Shown: in pieces, positions 1 through 5,551 of the stretch
Layout: each line of letters starts with the position of its first letter
Position numbering within the stretch: position 1 is the stretch's first letter
Source of the DNA: Dictyoglomaceae bacterium
Lineage (GTDB): Bacteria > Dictyoglomota > Dictyoglomia > Dictyoglomales > Dictyoglomaceae
Direction: 5' to 3'
Assembly (NCBI GenBank): GCA_028276205.1
Contig: JAPYWU010000094.1
Span: 1 to 5,631 of the forward strand
DNA: 5,631 bases
Position numbers and translations under genes: made by a program
The notes under the pieces: generated by a model
What the model was told of the DNA's origin: nothing
The model's database searches: none
Seen by the model: the letters and a program-made list of their open reading frames with translations, nothing else

Positions 1-1316
1 GTATTAAAAATTCTTCCTTTTAAAATCTCTTTAACTTTTGAACCTTCACCTTTAGCATAAGTATCAAACTCTAAAATTTCCTTCCACAATGTTCCTAAAT
101 AACATAGATGAATTTGTTGACCAGTATACTCTTGGGTTATTTGCAATTCTAATATTTGATTAGTTCTTTCCATTCCACCAAAAAGCGGTGATACAGGTTC
201 CCTAACTTGAAAATCCATAGGTCCATATTTTATCTGAAGTACTACATTACTATAAAATTTTCCATCTAAGGGCTTAAAGTTATCATAAGCTGCTTTCGCC
301 CTATCTGTTTTATAATCTCTCCAATCTTGCATACAATTATATACAAAGGCCCTCCATATCACATACCCTCCATATGGCTCCAAGGCTTCTGCAAGCATAT
401 TTGCCCCATCCGCATGATTTCTTCCAAACACGTGAGGACCAGGATTAAATTCAGAATCAGCTTTCACTAAAAAGCCTCCAAAATAAGGAATATAATCATA
501 TATTTCTTCTGCTTTTGTCTTCCACCAAATAGAAACCCTTTTATCTAAAGGATCAGCAGTAGGAAGATCCCCAAGATAAATAGGAGAAGCAAAATTAATT
601 GAAAGATAAATTTTTATTCCATAATCCCAGAATATATTGGCAAGCCTTGAAAGAACCTTCAAATATTTATGCGTTATAAGCTCTACTTCTTTTTTCTTCA
701 CATTCACATTATTTATTACAATACCATTTATACCAATAGAGGATAAAAGTCTGGCATAATCTTTAATTCTTTCACTTATAACAACTTTATTATCTTTAAA
801 AAAGATGGAATTACCTGCGTATCCTCTCTCTACTGTACCATCCAAATTATCCCAATGATTTATTATTCTAAAATAAGATGCAGGATTATCTATATGATTT
901 AAATTATCCAATTCTTCCCCTATTCTGAGCTTCTCTATTAATTTAAAAACAGCATAAACCAAAGCTTTTATATTTTTAGCTGTTATAATTAATATATCTT
1001 TACCCTTTTCATTTACCCTCTTGAGTATAAAACCCTCATTATTTATTTTTCTTTCCCATATATCAGCCTCTTTTATGATATCTTTTATTTGGTCTATAGT
1101 ACCAATCAAAACATACTTAGAAAAATCAAAGTTTCCTTTTATTACTTTTGGATTAATTTTAAAGGAATATTTTATAAAGTGTTTAAGCTCCTTGATAGGG
1201 ACCTCAAGGGATCTATTATTATCTACAATACAAATTGTTCTAAATAAATCCGAATCTTTTATCTTTAAGGCCCTATAATCTAACCAGCACATATCATACG
1301 GTTTTACATTGCTCAT
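1..1316 (-). CDS. aguA: Alpha-glucuronidase, glycoside hydrolase family 67 (3' end outside window)
   Basis: The reverse strand is open without a stop from the ATG at 1316 to the window edge, giving 438 residues. Family members run to roughly 680, so the last third (the C-terminal GH67 helical domain) is off-window. The N-terminus (MSNVKPYDMCWLDYR) has no signal peptide, so the enzyme should be cytoplasmic. Residues of about 1-120 form the N-terminal GH67 domain, followed by the TIM-barrel catalytic domain. Family signatures seen are NHWDNLDGTVERGYAG (about 153-168), INFASP, FLVKADSE ending at E289 (candidate general acid), HADGANMLAEAL (301-312), QDWRDYKTDRA, PLDGKF and GPMDFQVREPVSP. D345 or D351 and E373 are candidates for the Asp/Glu base pair of the inverting mechanism. 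The known family reaction is release of (4-O-methyl)glucuronic acid from the non-reducing end of xylo-oligosaccharides. AGGGGAG at 1330-1324, 7 nt before the ATG, supports this start. The leaderless importer genes at the right end could supply its substrate (inference). Confidence 0.96.
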   Translation of the reverse strand, partial: MSNVKPYDMCWLDYRALKIKDSDLFRTICIVDNNRSLEVPIKELKHFIKYSFKINPKVIKGNFDFSKYVLIGTIDQIKDIIKEADIWERKINNEGFILKRVNEKGKDILIITAKNIKALVYAVFKLIEKLRIGEELDNLNHIDNPASYFRIINHWDNLDGTVERGYAGNSIFFKDNKVVISERIKDYARLLSSIGINGIVINNVNVKKKEVELITHKYLKVLSRLANIFWDYGIKIYLSINFASPIYLGDLPTADPLDKRVSIWWKTKAEEIYDYIPYFGGFLVKADSEFNPGPHVFGRNHADGANMLAEALEPYGGYVIWRAFVYNCMQDWRDYKTDRAKAAYDNFKPLDGKFYSNVVLQIKYGPMDFQVREPVSPLFGGMERTNQILELQITQEYTGQQIHLCYLGTLWKEILEFDTYAKGEGSKVKEILKGRIFN

Positions 1317-1348
1317 TACTTAACTCCCCTATCTCTGTTTTTTAAAAA

Positions 1349-1375
1349 ATTATACCATAAAAAATGTTTGCACAA
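1349..1375 (-). promoter_or_regulatory. Candidate extended -10 promoter of aguA
   Basis: Read on the minus strand, a perfect TATAAT (1354-1349) is preceded by TGG (1357-1355), the classic extended -10 arrangement. A weak -35-like TTGTGC lies at 1375-1370, with a short 15-nt spacer. Predicted transcription would begin near 1342, leaving a leader of about 25 nt that contains the AGGGGAG ribosome site. The -10 match is strong, and the -35 may be dispensable because of the TG extension. Confidence 0.6.
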
Positions 1376-1388
1376 TGGTTTTTTTAAT

Positions 1389-1432
1389 ATAGGTTATTTT
1401 ATTAGTTTATTTTACTAAAAAATAAACCCTAT
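1389..1432. repeat. 44-bp imperfect palindrome in the divergent promoter region
   Basis: The left outer arm ATAGGTTATTTT (1389-1400) matches the reverse complement of the right outer arm (1419-1432) except for a 2-nt bulge. Inner arms TTAGT (1402-1406) and ACTAA (1414-1418) are perfect, around a 7-nt T-rich centre. The element lies between the aguA promoter and the candidate promoter of the rightward operon, and its right end overlaps the latter's -35. A regulator-binding site is plausible. It is too AT-rich and lacks the T-run expected for a terminator. In DNA this AT-rich, chance symmetry is a real alternative. Confidence 0.4.
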
Positions 1433-1458
1433 ACATATTTTTAAAAAAGTAGTAAAAT
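1430..1458 (+). promoter_or_regulatory. Candidate promoter of the MBL-FmdB operon
   Basis: TATACA (1430-1435, 4 of 6 to the -35 consensus) and TAAAAT (1453-1458, 5 of 6 to the -10 consensus) are separated by exactly 17 nt. Transcription would begin near 1465, just ahead of the ribosome site at 1480. A second TAAAAT at 1464-1469 is an alternative -10. The surrounding DNA is so AT-rich that such matches are easy to find. Confidence 0.4.
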
Positions 1459-1479
1459 AAATGTAAAATTTAAACATAA

Positions 1480-1487
1480 GAGGTGAG
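1480..1487 (+). promoter_or_regulatory. Ribosome binding site that fixes the start of the MBL-fold gene
   Basis: GAGGTGAG is a strong anti-16S match 7 nt before the ATG at 1495. An upstream in-frame GTG at 1483 lies inside this site and has no ribosome site of its own, so it is not the start. Confidence 0.8.
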
Positions 1488-1494
1488 TTTATAT

Positions 1495-2607
1495 ATGCCA
1501 TTAAAAGTTACAAAGATAAATGATAATATTACTTTGATACAAACACCAGAACAATCCTTTGTATCTAATTCATATCTTGTTTCTTTAAATGGAAAAGAAA
1601 GAGTGTACCTTTTGGTTGACCCTACACCCCAAGAATACTTTAAGGATTTAATCTTTACATTAAATGATCTTATAGGTGGAGTAGAAAATTTAGACTTAAT
1701 CTACGTAAATCATCAGGATCCAGATGTTACATCATCTTTGGCACCTATAATGGATATGAATAAAAACGCCCTTCTTATTGCATCTGAAGACACATGGAGG
1801 TTAATAAGATTTTATGGAATCCCCAGAGAAAGATTTCAAGCTATAGAATTTTTCCCCAACAGAAAAGTAGTACTTAAAACGGATGACACCTTAGAATTCA
1901 TACATACTCCCTTCTGTCACTTTAGAGGGGCATGGATGCTATTTATTCCAGAGAAAAAAGCTCTCTTTTCAGGTGACCTTTTAGGAGGGCTATCATCCAG
2001 AGAAGTTAATGGTGTATATGCCACTGAAGATTCCTGGGAAGGAATAAAACTTTTTCATGAAATATACATGCCTTCTAAAGAAGCCTTGAAACTTGCTATA
2101 GACAAAATAGGTAGGCTCACTCCTCTCCCCGAGCTTATATTACCTCAACACGGAGATATAATAAGAAAAAACCTAATGGTAGACTTTTTAGCTAAACTTA
2201 ATGATTTAGAAGTAGGTTTAGATTATATTAAAAGATATGAATCACAACAACAATTCTACCTTTATGCCTTTAACGAAATTTTGCAAAATCTAAAGAATAA
2301 CTATTCAGATAAAGAAAAATTAATGCAGAAATTAAAAGAGATCAATTCTTCTCCATTTTTCCCAGAATTAATACATTTTGAAAATGGAGTTGCAACAGAA
2401 TTCAGGATTCAACCAGAATCAGCCATCGAATTGCTTTATGATAAATTTAGCGAGGATGCCCCACGGGAAGAAAGAGAAAGTTTAAGAATTGATATAATTA
2501 AAACTCTCAGAAAATATAATCTTGACATTCCTGAAGGTATATTATATGAAAGACAAAGAGGGTCAGAAAATCCATTTAGAAGAATATTTAAAATATTCCA
2601 GAGGTGA
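1495..2607 (+). CDS. Flavodiiron/ODP-type metallo-beta-lactamase-fold protein with an unassigned C-terminal extension
   Basis: This is a 370-residue protein with no signal peptide or membrane segment. Residues of about 5-235 form an MBL fold of the flavodiiron class. The metal-site motifs are HQDPDV (H73, D75, D77), HTPFCH (H137, H142), SGD (D161) and PQHG (H219). Canonical flavodiiron proteins have HxExDH. Here the Glu is Asp and the last His is V78, while H142 sits where those enzymes usually have Met. No FMN-binding flavodoxin domain follows, so it cannot be a self-contained O2/NO reductase. This resembles the stand-alone oxygen-binding diiron proteins (ODP), described as oxygen sensors or scavengers. 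Residues of about 245-370 are charged and largely helical in appearance (for example YSDKEKLMQKLKEI and REERESLRIDIIKTL), and I do not recognise them. The gene is first in an operon, its TGA ending 5 nt before the FmdB-like gene. Fold and metal site are fairly sure; the biological role is inferred. Confidence 0.85.
   Translation: MPLKVTKINDNITLIQTPEQSFVSNSYLVSLNGKERVYLLVDPTPQEYFKDLIFTLNDLIGGVENLDLIYVNHQDPDVTSSLAPIMDMNKNALLIASEDTWRLIRFYGIPRERFQAIEFFPNRKVVLKTDDTLEFIHTPFCHFRGAWMLFIPEKKALFSGDLLGGLSSREVNGVYATEDSWEGIKLFHEIYMPSKEALKLAIDKIGRLTPLPELILPQHGDIIRKNLMVDFLAKLNDLEVGLDYIKRYESQQQFYLYAFNEILQNLKNNYSDKEKLMQKLKEINSSPFFPELIHFENGVATEFRIQPESAIELLYDKFSEDAPREERESLRIDIIKTLRKYNLDIPEGILYERQRGSENPFRRIFKIFQR
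2601..2607 (+). promoter_or_regulatory. Ribosome binding site of the FmdB-like gene
   Basis: GAGGTGA overlaps the last codons and the TGA stop of the upstream gene and lies 5 nt before the ATG at 2613. It makes that ATG the start, not the GTG at 2604 inside the site, and suggests translational coupling. Confidence 0.75.
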
Positions 2608-2612
2608 TATCA

Positions 2613-2813
2613 ATGCCTATATTTGAGTTTAAATGTGAAGAATGTGGAGAAAAATTTGAAAAACTTGTATATTCTAATGAAGAGATATGCTGTCCTAAGT
2701 GTGGTAGTAAAAATTTAAAAAAGCTTATATCTTTGTTTGCCACATCTGGAATTGAACAAGGATCATCAGGTTGTTCTTCTTGTTCAGGAGGAAATTGTAG
2801 TTCTTGTCATTAA
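2613..2813 (+). CDS. Small FmdB-family zinc-ribbon protein
   Basis: This 66-residue protein begins MPIFEFKCEECG, the hallmark opening of the FmdB/CxxC_CxxC_SSSS zinc-ribbon family. C8/C11 and C27/C30 (CPKCG) form the expected zinc knuckle pair, and C26 is an extra Cys. A Ser/Gly/Cys-rich tail follows: CSSCSGGNCSSCH, with C54, C57, C62, C65 and a terminal H66. The family is named after a putative regulator of formamidase/amidase genes, but most members have no known function. Choosing the ATG at 2613 restores the conserved N-terminal MP. The gene sits 5 nt after the flavodiiron-like gene and surely shares its transcript. The extra CxxC pairs in the tail could bind a second metal or serve in redox chemistry (inference). 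Confidence 0.9.
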   Translation: MPIFEFKCEECGEKFEKLVYSNEEICCPKCGSKNLKKLISLFATSGIEQGSSGCSSCSGGNCSSCH

Positions 2814-2843
2814 AAAAGAGGGAGAGGTAACAACCTCTCCCTC
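2812..2843. terminator. Rho-independent terminator between convergent genes, probably bidirectional
   Basis: GAGGGAGAGGT (2818-2828) and its exact complement ACCTCTCCCTC (2833-2843) form a perfect 11-bp stem with a 4-nt AACA loop. Read leftward, the stem starts immediately after the DUF362 stop codon and is followed by six U residues (2817-2812), a textbook terminator. Read rightward, it follows the FmdB stop. The downstream tract (CTAAATTTTAATT) is poorer in T, so termination that way may be weaker. Confidence 0.93.
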
Positions 2844-3953
2844 CTAAATTTTAATTAATTCATAATCTCTACTTCCAAGCCCAATTTCTTCTGCATATTT
2901 TATTTGTAGACTCCAATCTATATTAGGATGTATAGCTTTAATTTTATCTTCCCCAGGATCAAAATTATTTGTTAAAGCTGTATCTTTTAGACCTATCTGT
3001 GCATTGATCAGATCACAAGATGCCTGATCTATGGCAACTATATCCCATCCCCCTAAAATCCCCACATCAGGAACAATATTAGCATCATGCCAACTTGCAC
3101 AATCACAATCTGGAGATACATCCATTACAAAATTTATAAAGGCATATTTTGGTTCTTTTTGTTTCAGCATTCCATAAGTAAATTCTGCCATTTTCTCTTG
3201 CAATCCAATAGCAGATTCATTCCATAAAATCTTAATAGCGGATGTAGGACAAACAACTGCACATTCACCGCAACCGATACATAAATCAGGTCTTGTTAGC
3301 TTAGATTTCTTATCAACAAGTTCTAAGGCTCCAGTAGGACAGTGATTTACACATCTTTTACAACCAATACAAAGTTTGGGGTTAGGATCAGGTTTAAATT
3401 GGGCATGTTGCATTTGTTTTCCTGATCTTGGTGCACCCCCCATACCCACATTTTTTATAGCTCCACCAACTCCAGCACTCATATGCCCCTTTACATGAGT
3501 TAAAACTAAAAGAAAATCTGCATCATGTATAGCTCCTGCTACTCTAATCTTCTTAAAATGCTTTAAATTTACTTCCACCTCCTTATAATAATCTCCATAA
3601 ATTCCATCAGCTATTATTATAGGAGCTCCTACCGATGAATAGCCAAAACCATTGTAAATGGCTGATTCCAAATGATCCACAGCATTAGCTCTACCACCTT
3701 TATATAAAGTATTAGCATCAGTAAGAAAGGGTTTCCCTCCAAGTTCTTTTACTGCTTCTACCACCTGTCTAACAAATATAGGTCTTAAAAAGGCATGATT
3801 TCCTGGTTCTCCAAAATGAAGTTTTATAGCTACTAAATCTCCCTTTGCCATTCTTTCTTCTAAAAGTTTTTTGGCAAGTCTTTTTAATCTTCTCAATATA
3901 GATTGATTTTCATTCTTAGCCCTCAATGGTAAAAAATATATGGGTGACTTCAT
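2844..3953 (-). CDS. DUF362 protein with two 4Fe-4S ferredoxin motifs
   Basis: This is a 369-residue cytoplasmic protein. The N-terminal DUF362 region (about 1-185) carries IKLHFGEPGNHAFLRP (43-58), TDANTLYKGGRAN (78-90) and LTHVKGHMSAGVGGAIKNVGMG (151-172), all typical of this domain of unknown chemistry. A bacterial ferredoxin module follows, with C195/C198/C201/C205 then C225/C228/C231/C235, each CxxCxxCxxxCP. A third part (about 245-369) contains the SPDCDC motif (C283, C285) and another Cys at 313, possible ligands for a further metal site. An electron-transfer or redox-enzyme role is likely, but the substrate is unknown. GGAGG at 3965-3961 lies 7 nt before the ATG. Its ATG overlaps the stop of the macro-domain gene (ATGA), so the two are translationally coupled. 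The terminator hairpin begins right after its TAG. Confidence 0.93.
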   Translation of the reverse strand: MKSPIYFLPLRAKNENQSILRRLKRLAKKLLEERMAKGDLVAIKLHFGEPGNHAFLRPIFVRQVVEAVKELGGKPFLTDANTLYKGGRANAVDHLESAIYNGFGYSSVGAPIIIADGIYGDYYKEVEVNLKHFKKIRVAGAIHDADFLLVLTHVKGHMSAGVGGAIKNVGMGGAPRSGKQMQHAQFKPDPNPKLCIGCKRCVNHCPTGALELVDKKSKLTRPDLCIGCGECAVVCPTSAIKILWNESAIGLQEKMAEFTYGMLKQKEPKYAFINFVMDVSPDCDCASWHDANIVPDVGILGGWDIVAIDQASCDLINAQIGLKDTALTNNFDPGEDKIKAIHPNIDWSLQIKYAEEIGLGSRDYELIKI

Positions 3954-4504
3954 ATATTTACCTCCTTTAATGCCTTAATAAAAAGATTAGGAATTTCATT
4001 ATCTATACCAATAAAATGAATCTCATTAAAAAGATTTGGATTATCTTTTATAAAATCAATAACAGTATTTACAATAATTTTTGTGCCAAGCTCTGGTGGA
4101 AAACCAAAAATCCCGCAACTTATTGCAGGGATACTTATAGATTTAATACCCTTTTCTTTTGCAAGCTCCAAAACACTTCTTACTGCCTTTTGAAGCTTTT
4201 CTTGTTCATTTCCTTCTCCCCATCGAGGTCCTACAGTATGAATAACATATTTAGCCTTCAAACTTCCACCAGATGTAATTGTGGCTGATCCTACTGGAAG
4301 TGGTCCATATTTAGAAACATACTCATCGCTTTCCCTTTGTATTATTTCACCACCTGCTCTAACTATAGCTCCTGCTACCCCTCCTCCATGTTTTAAATAG
4401 GAGTTTGCTGGATTAACAATAGCATCTAAATTTTCTTGAGTTATGTCTCCTTCAACGACTTTTAACTTAACATTATTTATATCTTTTTCAAATAAAATTT
4501 CCAT
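3950..4504 (-). CDS. Macro-domain protein (ADP-ribose/O-acetyl-ADP-ribose binding, likely hydrolase)
   Basis: This 184-residue protein is essentially one macro domain. The family signatures appear in order: VVEGDIT (16-22, D20 contacting adenine in relatives), VNPANS (30-35, with N34 at the catalytic Asn position of MacroD-type enzymes), GGGVAGAI (40-47), IHTVGPRW (88-95), and the phosphate loop PAISCGIFGFP (126-136). MacroD-type relatives remove mono-ADP-ribose from proteins or nucleic acid, or hydrolyse O-acetyl-ADP-ribose. The key residues seen here are intact, so activity is plausible, but the substrate is not visible from sequence. GGAGGTGA at 4518-4511 lies 6 nt before the ATG. Its TGA stop overlaps the DUF362 start, and the DUF362 ribosome site lies inside its 3' end. 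No secretion signal is present. Confidence 0.95.
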   Translation of the reverse strand: MEILFEKDINNVKLKVVEGDITQENLDAIVNPANSYLKHGGGVAGAIVRAGGEIIQRESDEYVSKYGPLPVGSATITSGGSLKAKYVIHTVGPRWGEGNEQEKLQKAVRSVLELAKEKGIKSISIPAISCGIFGFPPELGTKIIVNTVIDFIKDNPNLFNEIHFIGIDNEIPNLFIKALKEVNI

Positions 4505-4538
4505 ACCCTTTCACCTCCCTCTCAGTTTATTTTTTGTT

Positions 4539-4544
4539 ATTATA
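4539..4544 (-). promoter_or_regulatory. Candidate -10 box for the macro-DUF362 operon
   Basis: A perfect TATAAT on the minus strand lies 35 nt upstream of the macro ATG. It would give a transcript starting near 4532. No convincing -35 is found at 15-18 nt spacing (CTTTTG at 17 nt). The 93-nt gap after the ABC gene leaves room for an independent promoter, but readthrough from the ABC operon is also possible. Confidence 0.4.
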
Positions 4545-4597
4545 AACCAAAAAGAGAGAAGCAAAAGGGCATGGGAAAAAAATTATTACCTAAAAGA

Positions 4598-5551
4598 TTA
4601 GCTATAAAGATAACATTTAACGACTCTTCCATCCACCTCTACATCAGGAACTGGATTTTTACATTTATCCATTCTATATGGACATCTGCTTATAAACTTA
4701 CAACCTTTCATTTGATACTCTTCTTCCTCTAAAGTAAGAATCTTTATATCCTTAGTCCATTTTTTCTTTGGATCTGGTTCTGGAATAGATTCTTTTAGTA
4801 ACATGGTATAGGGATGTTTAGGATCTGTTAGTACTTTATCAACAGATCCCATTTCCACAATTTCACCTCTAAACATTATGGCAATCCTATCACTAACATA
4901 ATACGCTGTGGCAAGATCATGAGTAATATATAAAACACTTAACCCTATTTCTTTTTTAAGTTTTGCAAAGAGATTTACAATAGACATTCTTAAAGAAGCA
5001 TCAACCATTGATACAGGTTCATCAGCTACAAGAAGAGTAGGATTAGTAAGCAAAGACCTGGCAATAGATATCCTTTGAAGCTGTCCACCAGAAAACTCAC
5101 TTGGATATTTATTCACCACATCATTCCAAGTAAGTCCTACCAAATTTAATGCATTTTCAATTACTTCCTGATAATTATTATTTACACCAAGATTTTTAGC
5201 AGTTTCTATAAGGTAATTATGGACCATTCTCAATGGATTAAAGGTTTCAAATGGATTCTGAAAGACCGCTTGTACCTCTTTTCTAATAGACTTCTTATCT
5301 TCCTTTTGACTTTCTATCATATCTTTTCCTTTGTATATTATCTTTCCAGATGTAGGTTCAAGAAATCCTAAGATAATTTTGGCAACTGTAGTCTTACCAC
5401 TGCCACTCTCTCCAGCAAGAGTAAAAATCTCAGACTTATCAATATTAAATGAGACATTATTAACAGCTCTAATCCTTACTCGCGAAAATACAGATCCTAA
5501 AGTAAAAATTTTTGTTAAATTCTCAACTCTCAATAATATCTCTTTATTCAT
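4598..5551 (-). CDS. Opp/Dpp-type ABC transporter ATP-binding protein (second ATPase, OppF-like)
   Basis: This is a complete 317-residue cytoplasmic ATPase that would energise an oligopeptide- or oligosaccharide-type importer. The motifs seen are Walker A GESGSGKT (47-54), Q-loop FQNPFETFNP (Q98), signature FSGGQLQR (153-160), Walker B LLVADEP (173-179, catalytic E178), D-loop SMVDASLR (181-188) and switch H211. The C-terminal oligo-binding extension has DPKHPYT followed by C284, C290, C297 and C313. Equivalent cysteines in a DppD structure hold a 4Fe-4S cluster. EPVSMVDASLR and ITHDLATAYYVSD resemble the Opp-type importers of Thermotoga that often carry sugars, which would fit the nearby alpha-glucuronidase, but this is inference. 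The ATG at 5551 is chosen because AAAGGAG lies 8 nt upstream and the ATG overlaps the TGA of the preceding ATPase gene. A longer in-frame ATG at 5581 would lie inside that gene and has no ribosome site. Confidence 0.95.
   Translation of the reverse strand: MNKEILLRVENLTKIFTLGSVFSRVRIRAVNNVSFNIDKSEIFTLAGESGSGKTTVAKIILGFLEPTSGKIIYKGKDMIESQKEDKKSIRKEVQAVFQNPFETFNPLRMVHNYLIETAKNLGVNNNYQEVIENALNLVGLTWNDVVNKYPSEFSGGQLQRISIARSLLTNPTLLVADEPVSMVDASLRMSIVNLFAKLKKEIGLSVLYITHDLATAYYVSDRIAIMFRGEIVEMGSVDKVLTDPKHPYTMLLKESIPEPDPKKKWTKDIKILTLEEEEYQMKGCKFISRCPYRMDKCKNPVPDVEVDGRVVKCYLYS

Noticed and set aside
1021..1278. Plus-strand open frame of 85 codons
   Set aside because: It lies antisense within the alpha-glucuronidase, begins with TTG without a ribosome site, and its protein shows no family features.
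1362..1380. TTTGCACAATGG as a catabolite-control (cre-like) or LacI-type operator near the aguA promoter
   Set aside because: It lacks the central CG and has little dyad symmetry. A random match is likely.
1483..1494. GTG start for the MBL-fold gene, adding four residues
   Set aside because: The GTG is part of the ribosome binding site that serves the ATG at 1495.
4016..4288. Plus-strand open frame of 90 codons
   Set aside because: It is antisense to the well-supported macro-domain gene. Its composition is a reflection of that gene, and there is no ribosome site.
4576..4600. Possible terminator after the ABC ATPase (T7 run read leftward, with CTAA/TTAG ahead of it)
   Set aside because: The stem is only 4 bp and is separated from the T run by several bases. 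It is too weak to call, so readthrough into the macro operon stays possible.
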